NCBI GenBank assembly: GCA_905178155.1
Contig: CAJINV010000006.1
Span: forward strand, 3,568,169-3,632,168
Source: Amoebophrya sp. A120
Taxonomy: Eukaryota; Sar; Dinophyceae; Syndiniales; Amoebophryaceae
Reading direction: 5' to 3'
DNA: 64,000 bases
A program made the position numbers and the translations under genes. Below, one piece after another: positions 52,860-63,700 of the stretch (positions are counted from its first letter, which is position 1; each line of letters begins with the position of its first letter). The notes under the pieces are model-generated. The model did not search any database and had not been told where the DNA came from. It was given only the letters and a program-made list of their open reading frames with translations.

Positions 52860-53753
52860 GGAGAAAGAACGACGTGAAAACAGCACCATCTTGTCCTCGT
52901 TACGAATCTTCATAGGGATCAAGATGATCAAAATGAAGGTCGTACGTCAACGTCGAGAAGAGCAATTCAAGTACTTATTATCCTCGATACAGGCACTGCA
53001 TTTTCCTTGGTCGTGATCACGAACTTGTGATACAACAGACAGCTGTTGGTCAATATTTTCTACTCATCTCTCATTCACTTCAACTCTTCTACTTTCTGTT
53101 TGCCACCCTCGTCCGCTGTCTTAACCGTATGCTTTTTTCTTCATCTAGAACAATACTCTGCCCGCTCTGGAACGAAACTACTCTTCGTCGTTACAACACA
53201 GGTTACAGAACAGCCTGAATACCCAGACAATCCCTTTCACAATAAACGGAAACGCTACGAAATAAGCCAGGAAAAATGTCGCGGTCGTTGTTGTCCCAAT
53301 TTCTTTGGTGCGACCACAGCTGCCATGTTGTTGTACAAAAGGTAAGCAAACCACGCCTGGTGTTTCCGCTGTGACAATACAAACCCGTAAAACGACAGAT
53401 CACTACTTTGAGATATGGAGATCAGCGGCAAGAAAAAAAAATGAACTTTTTCAGTAATAGCGTAAATGCTGCGAGCCGAGTAGCAGCTCCGTGCAACTTT
53501 CATCAGTAAAGGAAAACTATACTGTAGTAATCGTAAAATGTAAATGAATGCTAAAAATTACAAAGATTCAAAATAATGGAAAACGAAGAAGCAAGACATA
53601 GCTTCGATGTGAGAAGATGAAGATGCGCCATGTACCTTCGATGGCGCGTTCTGCTTGTCATACAACATCACCTCCATCTCACGTGTTCACTGCCCAATAA
53701 AACCAAAGAAAAAGACGACTGCTCGTCCAACATTTTACATCCCCTTTCCTTCT
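52860..53753. other. Intergenic spacer
   Basis: About 900 bp between two minus-strand genes. Short frames (for example minus 53203-53503) have no family features; nothing else seen. Confidence 0.45.
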
Positions 53754-55224
53754 TCACTCCGCTGCCGACACCACGGCTTCATCCGAGTTGTACGAGTATT
53801 CCGAAGAGGATCCAGAGAGCACGGTGTAGGCGTCCGCGTGGCCCTATCCAGGAAAAAAAACTGTGTAAGTGTAACTTTGTAGGAAGAGCAGCATCACAAA
53901 TTCGCTTTGCATTACAGGGAAAACCTGTCATGCGTAGCTAGTACGTGGAAACGCGTATGATAGTAGCCTATGACGCACTTCCAGCATGACAAGTATAATT
54001 GTTTTGCATTTTCTGCATCACACATTTACACTTACACAGTTTTTTTCTTGCTTAGGCCCTCGCCCCGCCTTCTGCGCTGGTCCCTCGAACGATCTGCGGA
54101 CCGGGGGCTGGAGTTTGCTAGTATCGTAGGGAACAAAAATGAACTGCCCCTACTTGTACTCGCCCTGCTTGCTCATTATGTAAAAGTAGTTCTTTTTTTT
54201 CTCATGCAAAAACCCCATCTACGTTACTACGAACTGCAGCTCGAAAAGCAGAAACTGCATCATGATCATCTTCTTGCTTAATATCCTTGTGCTTAAATAC
54301 GGAGTATTGTGATGGGCATAGGGAAAAACAAGCAACGGGGCAGCAGCTGTCCTCAGACTTTGGATACTTTTCGAAGAATGAAATGTGGACGATGTCGCAG
54401 ACGAAGAGCTGCTGCTTTTCTTCTTCTTGTATCACACAGAAAGAAGCAGGTAGGTCAGATCATTTGTAACGCAAAAATACACAAAAAAATCAAATCTGTA
54501 TGGCATATCCTAAACAGCAGGCTATGAGACCGCCCATGACAGACGTTTCTGTGTATTTACTTTTGCATGAGAAAAAATATCTATGACCTGCCTGCTTTTT
54601 TCTGTGGAATATCTTGCAGCACGGGCACATTTGCGCGCAACACCCACCCTTGTCCCGACGTGAAGATTCGTGCGCTGAGCTGCCAGGGTATGCAGTGCAA
54701 AATTCGTTTCATCTTCTCTTCCCGGACAGGCACAGCACGTGCACAAAATGCATGACAAAATTGACTAGCAACTTCCAAGAAGAGGTGGACACTTCTCTTG
54801 CCAAATACAATCAATAGTACGAAGTAGTACGCCCACCACCAGAACATTTGAACTGTCAAGCAAGAGTACGTACTACGGTAGTTTGTTATGCGTGTCCGTG
54901 AATTATGAAATTTCATCCTTTGGATACAGCGCCAATCCCGCGGTTTGTTTCCCGGCAGCAGCACACGGCGCACATGCAGTCCTTGAAGCAACGGCAGGTG
55001 CCACAGAAGCAGCAGCAGATGATCCAGAGAAGAAGCAGCGCCAGCACAACAGCGCCCGCAATCACGCCCCAGGTGATCCACTTTTTCCGCGTGTCATCAT
55101 CTCCGTCCTGGAGGAAGTTGGAAGGTGGCTGAACTACAACTGCTGCTGCAATTTGTTCCTCGACAGTGGTCATCTTCTGCAGCTCGGAAGCTGCAGAGAT
55201 CTCCATCTCGACGTGGGTATGCAT
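53754..55224 (-). CDS. Cys-cluster membrane protein (exon structure incomplete)
   Basis: The ATG at 55224 opens a short acidic N-terminus, a transmembrane helix (ITWGVIAGAVVLALLLLWII) and then a dense Cys cluster (CCCFCGTCRCFKDCMCAVCC) on the presumed cytosolic side. This layout invites palmitoylation or metal binding. Further exons read a second hydrophobic stretch (WWWAYYFVLLIVF, about 54830), then KMKRILHCIPWQLSARIF ... WVLRANVPVLQ. Across a family K introner this continues into EEEKQQLFVCDIVHISFFEK. The last exon, across a family H introner, ends with an acidic Ser-rich tail (stop at 53754). The 54.9-54.8 kb and 54.3-54.1 kb junctions are not resolved, so this may be two genes. Family not recognised. 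Confidence 0.5.
53845..54054. mobile_element. Introner, family H
   Basis: Perfect GGCCC on both sides; ends TATCCAGGAAAAAAAACTGT and ACAGTTTTTTTCTTGCTTA. Intron near the end of the Cys-cluster protein; joins RRGEG to HADAY. Confidence 0.92.
54430..54611. mobile_element. Introner, singleton K
   Basis: Perfect TCTTG on both sides; ends TATCACACAGAAAGAAGCAG and CTGCTTTTTTCTGTGGAATA, arms about 30 bp. Intron of the Cys-cluster protein; joins VPVLQ to EEEKQ. Confidence 0.92.
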
Positions 55225-57293
55225 TGTGATTGATTTCTTCTTTGGTTTTGGTCTTGATTTTAAACAGTTTGGTACCTTCACAACTGCGAAAAGCGAAAGA
55301 CGAGGATATAATAATCAGCTACCGTTTTTCATTTTGTAATTTCGAGAGCTTTCTGTTTTTACTGTACTTTGATAAACAATAAGCAGCAACCAATCGGGCG
55401 CCTGGAATAATATTTTCAAAGTCGACGTGACAAGAAAGTAAGTTCGATAACTTAGTCCTAGCAAAAAGTTTGGTATCCATGCAGCGGTTGTAGTCCTAGC
55501 GCAAAAAACATGCGGAAGCTCTTTGCTGAGCACATGTGGTAATTCGAGAAACTAGATTAAGCAGAGAACCGATCACTTCACCACGCTGAAGAGAAACCGA
55601 TGAAGAGAACGAAAAATGCGTCTCCGTGCGTGAAACCGAAGGAATGGGATACAACTTGCAAGCGAGGAACCGAATTAAACCGAGGAGCGCCCGCGTGGGC
55701 GTGGCCAACTGAGGTGGCAAAGTAAATAAACAAAAGAAACCGAGCAAATCCAAATTGATGTCGCACCACCGAAAATATATGTATCACAATCACTATCATC
55801 ATGGCAAACCGAAAACCTGTTGCACAATATCAGAGCGTGACCGATCATAAGGCGCCGTCTGACCGAGAAGGCGCCGTCGACGAGAAATCTCCGCATGACG
55901 ACGAAGGACTTCATCAGATGCAACCAGTGTCGTGCACCACTACAGATCTCCACTTAGCGGCGTTTTTTTTTACTTAATTCGCAGAAGTTTGATGTTAGAG
56001 ATCAGAAACAACCTTTAGTCGTAGAAATGCGCTGCAGTAAGTTTCAAGTCCAAGTCGTAGTTTTTTCTTGTCGAATCCAGCAGCTTCACCGCGGGGGCCT
56101 GAGTACTTCTCCGGAAGGAGCAGTTGCAACAGTAGCCCGATTTTTTAGTCCTGGTAACGTCGATAGCAAATTTTCACGTTCACGCTGCTGGAAACGACGG
56201 CAATTCTACTTTCACAGCTCTCTAGATAGTAGTTTGTTCGGCAGATGAAGTACAAGTACTCTTGAATTTTTTCTACATTATCCTCTCTACTAGTCGTTAT
56301 TCTTCGTTCTTCTCTTGAATTTATTTTCTGTATTTCAACGGTTAGTGAACTATGTCAGGACAATGTGATTGGTAATGCATAGAAGTCAAAAAATAAAAAA
56401 TAGTGCGTGCGAGATGACGGGAATAAAGTTTAGCATAAGCATGTGTAAGTTGTTGTAACAGGAGATGAAAGTAAAAGGCTAAGTGTAGTGGTCATGTGAG
56501 ATTATAATTTATGTAAAATATTTAAGAAGTAAATGAGGTTACAAAAACAAAACGTAAAAACAAAAGGAGCTTGTTGAAAACAAAATTTTCGAAAGCTAGA
56601 GGAAAAGCTAGCCGCCTGGCACGATTAGAAAATTCGCGTCAAGCAACTAGACCTGTACAGATAGTCGACTACTGCTCGTTGACGATGACGGCTTTGGCAC
56701 ATCTACCTCTCAGGGGAATTGAAGGCCCGACACTCTACTTCGAGCCCAACATGTAGACACGGCAAGCCAGCGCTACTTTCTGGTGCGTCGTAAAATTTCT
56801 CTTACCCGCCTCACTTTCGTGTCTACTGCGCGATACGATAAATGTAAGTAGTCGTGCTCCTCCTGCTAGTAGTAAATCTAGAGCTAGTCGATATCAAGTA
56901 CATCCAGAATATCCCATCACAATTTGCAGCTGAAAAGCCATGTAGCGTGCATCCGGTTCCTGTGTAAAAACTAGTAGCGAAATGCGAGCTCCTGGCACCA
57001 CAGTCACAATTGATTGTGATTCGTTCGCTTCAATTCCGCGAGCGGATTTATCCGCCATTTTTAGCTGGGACTGCGACTGGCTGCGGATAAGAAGTTCGGA
57101 AAAATGGTCCCGACGATGTAGTCTTGGAAGGCGAATAAATGAGACGGAAAAATGGTGGTCTTGGAAAGCTCTTCACTCTTGTTCTCTTGTGCGAAATCGA
57201 AGCAACTCCTCGCCCCTCAAGGCCGTGAAGCTGAGAATTATATCGAGAAACGCCTTTTTGAGTTCGTCTTCGTTCTTCTCCCTGTTTTTTCTT
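55225..57293. other. Intergenic, no supported gene
   Basis: 2.07 kb. Frames on either strand are short and compositionally ordinary. No introner or repeat seen. It is the longest introner-free stretch in the right half. Confidence 0.45.
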
Positions 57294-59737
57294 TCAGTTC
57301 GCATTCTTGGACTTGCGCAGGTATTGCGCCACTGACATCACCGTTTCTTCGTCGCTCGCGTTCGAGTCTTCTTCGTCCGACCCCGTTTCCGAACTGCCCA
57401 CAGCCTGTCCCATCACCACGGGCGCGCCACTTTCCCCCTCCGGGGAGGCGGGGATTTGTTCTTTCCCCGCTTTGTTCTTTCCCTTGTTCATTTTTCCACC
57501 CTTCTTGCCCTTGCCCTTTTTTCCGCCCTTCGCGGACATGGAGTGTTTGGACAGCGGCTTCGTATGAAATGCAAATATGTCTGGGTCTGGAAGGTTCCGA
57601 GATTTGTCATGCAGTTTTTCCAAGCTCCGCCAACAAGTCTGAAATGCAGGGCCCAGCATCACAGGTTCTGCAGCTCCTTAGTGATGCCTGTTCCGCATGA
57701 GAAGTGCCCTCTCAGTTTGGCCAGAAATAGGCACCTTTTGGTGCAAGCCATGCAAGACAGATTTTTGCAGGATGCGCAACACGCATCACAAGTTCGCAGC
57801 CTTCCAGACCCAGGCATATTTGCAATGCATACTTCGTTTCATCGTCGTAAAGGCCCGCGATCGGCGATTCTTCGTCCTATGCAGTGCAAAAGTATCGCAC
57901 TAACGTAAATGCATTACAGATTTCCTGAGCATGAGAAATAAAATTTGTAATGCTGATTTACCTTAAGAAAAAGATTTGTAATGCATGATCGCAATACAAC
58001 GAATACGATACTTTTCCCCTCCATACGTCCCCTTCATCGACCAGCTGATTTTCCACGTCCGCCTGGCCTTCGCCGTAGCGGGAGCGGCCCGAAAACCGCG
58101 CCGGGCCGGTCACCAGCCCGCCCTGCCAGTAGTCACCTCCGCCACCATACCCGCCATCATTGTAGCCGCCGCCACCGTAACCGCCGCCGCCTCCGTAGCC
58201 ACCGTAGTCATCGTAGCCGCCACCGCCGCCGTAGGCTCCGCCGCCGCCCCAGTACCAGTCGTCTTCGCCCCACTCGTCCCAGTCCCCATCGCCACCGGCA
58301 GCTGCGTATGCATTGCAAAAGTATCGCACTCGATGTACTGATCGCATTTATGCATTACAAATTTCTATATGTCAAGATGAATCCGCATGACAAACAAGGC
58401 CCACCCGAGCGTGGGGACAGGGTCCCCACGCTGGGGCCTTGTGCTCGTCCCTAGTGGCGCTAGTGGGGGAAGGGTGTTCGGCATCGGGGCGGACAGCGTC
58501 CGCCCCTCGCCTCACACCAGGCGCGCGCGTAGTGGCTTAGTGCGCGAAACGCTAGTGGGGGAAGGGTGTTCGGCTTCGGGACGGACAGCGTCCGCCCCTC
58601 GCCTCACACCAGGCGCGCGCGTAGTGGATCAGTGCGCGAAGCGCTAGTGGAAAAAGGGCGAATTAGGCGCCCTGCATTTTGCAAGAAAAAAGAAAAATAG
58701 AAGCAAAGTAAATATCTCTGTGTGGCTTCTGCAAAAAAGTTCTCTAACATTGAAGCGCAACGCCTTTCCGATTCCACAGAGCAAAGTAAGCAGCTGTCTC
58801 CTGGCCGTGCATTGCAGAGATAGCCGCTTACTTATTTTTCCATGGCACCGCAAAGGCTTCTTTGCTTATGGAGGCAGTTTGTGTTACGGCATTAATCTTT
58901 TTCATTTTTTGCGTCGCGTTTCTTTTTTTTTGGCGCTTTTAATTTATTTTTCACGTCAAGAGCGGCATTTGGCGTGAAAAATAAATATTTGCGCCCAGGC
59001 GCTGGCCTCGCCTTTGCTTTATCCTCTCGCTTCGCCTGTCGCGGCCAACTGTCCAGGTCACCTGTCAAGGTCACCTGTCAAGGTCACCTGTCAAGGTCGC
59101 CTGTCAATGTCACCTGTCGCGGTTACCTGCCAAGGTCACCTGTCGCCGGGGGGTAGGCGGGACCAGAACCCGGAAGTCAAGCAATGTAAATATTAATCTC
59201 ATTTCTCATGCTGAGGAAATTATTTGTCATGCGCATTATACTAGATCTAGAACTAGTACGCTACTTTTGCAGTGCATACTGCGTCCTTGTCCTTGTCCTT
59301 CTTTTTGCAACAACAGCAAAACTTCTTCCCACACCAGGTACGCGTATGACAGTGCACAAGAGCTCCCACTCCCCTCCTTTGTATTGCATGAACAGCATTA
59401 CAAGCACCAGTGCATGTGAACCCTGTGCATGACAAGTTCATGCGCCGAGTGTAGAAGTACTGTTTGGATTTCCGGAATTTGTCATGCATGCGGAGGTGCC
59501 ACAAGGTAGCAACTGTATTTGGGTTTTTGCATGACAAATGAGGGGGATGGGGTGCTCCTGTTGTGCACTCTCATAACGCGCCCGGCCGATGCACGACGCG
59601 CCGCGGCAGCAACAACACATCGCGCCCAGAATGAGGGCGAACACGGCGACGCCACCGAGCACATACCACACAATGGGATCACCGGTCGTGTCCGTTACTG
59701 CCTGCGTCACGGCCTCCGCGCCGCGTAAACGGACCAT
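57294..59737 (-). CDS. Cys-cluster membrane protein with Gly/Tyr/Trp-rich tail
   Basis: Exons 59737-59576, 59344-59279, 58306-58026, 57877-57832 and 57562-57294 join across four introners to an exact codon multiple (267 aa). The N-terminus is short. A transmembrane helix (IVWYVLGGVAVFALILGAM) is followed at once by CCCCRGASC and, in exon 2, by KKFCCCCKKKDKDKD. Exon 3 is acidic/Trp-rich (DWDEWGEDDWYW) and then a run of GGY repeats. The last exon is a Lys/Gly-rich stretch (GGKKGKGKKGGK) and an acidic Ser tail. The membrane-plus-Cys-cluster layout resembles the gene at 53754-55224. The Gly/Tyr tail is of the type that phase-separates or binds RNA. Both roles are inference; family unknown. One intron is the 972-bp composite introner. 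Confidence 0.7.
57563..57831. mobile_element. Introner, family A
   Basis: Perfect CTTCG on both sides; ends TATGAAATGCAAATATGTCT and GGCATATTTGCAATGCATA. Last intron of the Gly/Tyr-rich protein; joins DDETK to PLSKH. Confidence 0.93.
57878..58025. mobile_element. Introner, family B
   Basis: Perfect CGTCC on both sides; ends TATGCAGTGCAAAAGTATCG and CGATACTTTTCCCCTCCATA (right arm mutated). Intron of the Gly/Tyr-rich protein. Confidence 0.92.
58459..58650. repeat. 92-bp tandem duplication
   Basis: The unit starting GCTAGTGGGGGAAGGGTG at 58459 repeats at 58551 with few changes, and a third copy begins at 58643. It lies inside the composite introner. Confidence 0.9.
59054..59146. repeat. 13-bp minisatellite
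   Basis: Seven copies of AGGTCACCTGTCA with a few substitutions toward the right. It lies inside the composite introner. Confidence 0.9.
59345..59575. mobile_element. Introner, family D
   Basis: Perfect ACGCG on both sides; ends TATGACAGTGCACAAGAGCT and TGTTGTGCACTCTCATA. First intron of the Gly/Tyr-rich protein; joins CIGRAR to TWCGK. Confidence 0.92.
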
Positions 59738-60784
59738 TTTCTACTTGTTCAAGAAGAAGGCCCGCTTCTGATAAAAGAGGAGTTTGTTTCGTGTTTAGAA
59801 ATTTAGGAAATCATAATTCTGGGGGGATAATAAAAAAATGAAGATATATTATTGCACGAACAGAATAGAAATGTTGAATACTGTAAAAGATGGAGGGGGT
59901 ACAGCAATTAGAAATTCAAATAAGTTATCGGGGGTCGCGAATTAGAGAACGTGTCGGGCAAACAAGTGAATGATTACCCACCTGAGAAGATGATATTTGG
60001 TCGTCGTGGTAACAAGCTTCTGTAGAAGTTCTCGTTTTCTTCACTTCTAATCGTACCAGCCGACCAGTCAATGAGGACGACTTCAAAATTATTGTTTCCA
60101 AACAGCATCACGACGAGCAATAGTTGTGGACAAACACACGATACCGAGACTGACAGCCATCCAACAGAGAAGATAAGTACAACCTCCACATCAAACCGAA
60201 AAATATCCGCAGAAGCAAACGACGGCTCAAACCGATATTTTACGGGTACAAAGTGTGTTTTTGTCACTTTCATCTCTCAACCGATGGAGTCTTCTTCACG
60301 CCTGTGTTTCTGTAGTGCACTGCAGAGGCGTATGTAAACGAAGTCAGTCAGCTAACCTCACGAAAGCATGTAAAATTCTTCTTGAACGAGGAACGAAGGC
60401 AAGACCGACATATGGCATTTTCTTCTTCACGTACCTCTTGGAAACCGACATTTTGAGAAGTGCATGGCGCAAATAAAATCGACGCTTCTTTCACGTGGCG
60501 TGCGCTGCATCGCTGCGCCGGATAAAGCTACACAGTTGAAAAGTATCTATCTGACAAACCACAACGACGACCACATCAAGTCGTCTTTACGATCATACAC
60601 GCATCATGTCAGGGGTCCTCGCTGAGCAAATTAACTATCTGGACATTTCGATTTTCAACTTCTTCTAGGAATCTATGTCTATCGTGGTTGTACTTCGTTC
60701 TAGGAGGGTGCTCATTTTCATACACTTTTATTTTCTTTTTCACCTTCATCGACGTCTCATTGCAATACGGCTGAGCTTCAACAT
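59738..60784. other. Intergenic spacer
   Basis: 1.05 kb between the Gly/Tyr-rich protein start and the stop of the last gene. I see no gene or repeat. Confidence 0.45.
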
Positions 60785-63700
60785 CTACGTAAAAATCATG
60801 AAACTTTTGCAGCGTTGCAGTACCGCTACGTAATCTTGTTCTGTGTCAAAAAGAAACGAAGCCTCGTTAAATCGAGATTTTCTACAGCTCTTTCTTGTTT
60901 TTACTGCAGGACCGCCATCTTCATGTTCAGTTGCTCTCCTTGTAGTCAGACGGCAGAGCCCGCTGCCGGTTAGTCGCATCTCTAAACTTTCGCAGCATGA
61001 TCTCGTGTTCGCGTCTGGTGCCATCCCGTTCCCTGCACGACCACGAACTTCGTCATCCTGTCCGAGCAACAGCTTCCTAATTTTCTCCAAAGCAAAGTCC
61101 GCCCGGTGTTCCTTCACCTGCATCAACAGCTTGAGCAAAGTCTCCTGTGCGGAAGCTTGCTGGGCAGAAGTGGAGGTTGATGTTCCAGAGTTACTGTTCC
61201 CGCGACGCGCAAGCAGTTGCTCACTATTCCTTGACGTCACTGATGTAGCTTGCTGGAGGTGGTGCAGCTGCAGCACATCTCGAGTGCTTGCGGCTGTAGA
61301 AGCACTCTGACTCCAGGTAGTGGTGACATCATTCCCCTTCCCTGTTTCGACGCCGCCCACATTTATGCTGGGCCCGCTCATATGCAGGCCTCCGACAACT
61401 CCATGAGTTGCCGCTATTAATGACGCGTCGTCTACAATTCCAGTGCTAGTCGTTGTCCTCGTCGAAATCTTCATTCGCCCGTCGTGTAACTGCGTCAAGA
61501 CCATGCTCCGATGCGTCAAGGGGAAGACCAGATGGAGCTCGGAATTTTCGATGCGCAAAACCACCCTCTCTCGGGTTGCGTTCAGCGAAGAAATCGTCAC
61601 CCGGCAGCAGACACCGTACTCGGAAGAGACGACGAGGCGGGATCTGGGATGAACAAGAGGATGGCGATGGAGGCGGTCGTGCAGCTGGTGCAGATGATCA
61701 CGGCCTCCTCCTCGTGGTACATCAGTTCCTTCCTGATGTTGCTCCTGCATTTGAACTGCCATTGTCGAGTCCTCGTCAATTTGCGGCAGGTGCGGTTTTC
61801 TGTTCCAGTCTACTGCCTGATTGTTCATGACCCCGAGGGAAGATGCGCGCAGCTGCACGCTCGTTGTATCATCTACATGAAGACCAAGAGCGTCTTCTCG
61901 TGTTGCATCCTCTCGCTGTTCACCTCCCGCAGCGTCTCTCACCAGATCGAGGAAGGCGTTCAGAAAAATTTCCAAAATTTCCATCCGGTTGTCCGCAAAC
62001 TCGCGTAGGTCCGCTGTTCTGACGGCTGGAACGACGAAAATGGAGAGAGCAAGAAGGAGAGCTGATGCAGCGAGGAATCCTTGGAAGTAGGCGGAAGTAG
62101 TGCTAGTTGTGGTTGAAAGACGAGGGTTGACGATATGAGCCTCGAAGAGGATGAAGAAAACGACCACCAACACAAGGACGAAGATGCTAGCCAAACCGGT
62201 TTTTCCTTTCCAGCACACCGGCGTGTAGTTACATGCTGGCAGCCGTGTTCTAGCCGCCATCAAATTGGTGTAGTCATCATCGTCCCCCCCGTTCAGCGGC
62301 AAGAGCAAAAGTCTCTGCTCCCGCAGCGGTGCAATTTCATCACGTGCTGGTTGCCATGGGCGGGATTGGAACAACTCATCCTCGTAGTGCTGATCAAATA
62401 CTTCTAGTCCTGCCTCGTCATGATCCTCTTCGTCGCCAATGTCCAAGTCTTTTGTCCTACTTTTGAAACCACGATCAGAGGCAGAGGAAGGGCCGTTTTT
62501 CTGCGTCAGCAAGGTTTGCACAAAGGTGGAAATGTACATGTGTTGAGCAGTAGACGATGTAGCCAACGTCGATGGTCCTGCTGAAAAATCTTGCTTGTGT
62601 TGCGCCGACGGCTCAACAACAATGTCAAGCTGCTGTCTGCGATGAAATTCGCTGGCATCCCCAAAGCGAGAAGCTCCGGCTCCTGAAGATTTCGTTCTCG
62701 CGCTGTTCGTCTTCCTAGTCTTGATACTACTTTCCAAAACCCGCAGCGACACCACATCGCAGACACTCGCGGTTTCCTGCAACCAATAGAACGCTCGCCA
62801 TTGCTGGAGCAACACCGTGGACGCTGCGATTATGAGGAGCAGGCAGGAAAATCGCACGGAGAATTTCGCAGAGAGCTGTCGTTGCTCGAATTCACTGTCG
62901 CCGTAATTATCAACCAGGACATCGAGGAAAAGAAACCCAACAGCACCGAAAATCGCAATCGAAAATCCAACCACCCCGGCCTTCCCGTACCAACGGACTG
63001 GCTTTGCAACGGTTTGTGCGTAGATTCCGAAGAACTCGCGTAAAACCTGCTGTGGTGAATGATCTGCACCATTGCCGCTTGTTTTCTGGTACTGGTGTTG
63101 CTGCAGCGTTGTAGTTGTTCCAAGCCGTGGAAGTTCGATAGCGAAGGGTGACAGCTGCTTTTCCAGAATTCTCTCGCGCTGCTGCTGAAAAGAATTGGTC
63201 TTTGATGCCGAAGCGGAATCGACATGAGCAGCTTCTACTTGTTCTCTCCCAGTCAATTTTTGCTCTCGAAGACGTTGAAGTAGCTGGTCTTCTGGTCCTA
63301 CTTGTAGTTGTGCGTGCCGCCGCAGCGCACCCTCTTCATCTTCCAGCGCCAAAAAATCATCTCCCTCAGCCACCGAACGAATCTGGTCTGCTTTCGCAGC
63401 AATGACCTCTTTCATTCGCAGGAGATTGGCCGAAGTGGTGAACCGCACGTCAGACTCGTGAATGCTAGGCGGGACCACGACGTGATCGACGGAGGGTGCT
63501 GCAGTATAATCCCGTCCCTCTACAACTGCAGGAGCCAAAGGAACCGAAGATGGAACTTGCGGTTGCTGTGATGTTCTGGTCGACGCAGCCTTGTTCCGCG
63601 TTAGTTGTTTCTCCGGCGACGACGTCGACGCGCCAGCTGCGTCGGACTTCGTGTTGCGGGCTGCGTCATTCGACTTCACTTTTTTCCTGTCGTTCCCCAT

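Larger units (their letters stand above)
58307..59278. mobile_element. Long composite introner, family B (972 bp)
   Basis: Perfect CTGCG on both sides; ends TATGCATTGCAAAAGTATCG and GCTACTTTTGCAGTGCATA. About 90 bp at the left and 95 bp at the right are ordinary family B. Between them (about 58395-59185) sits an insert with a 92-bp tandem duplication, a CACG...CGTG hairpin near 58945-58985 and a 13-bp minisatellite. It is still removed as an intron in frame (KDA|AGGDG). The insert shares no obvious sequence with that of 25908-26863, although both sit in family B. Confidence 0.88.
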
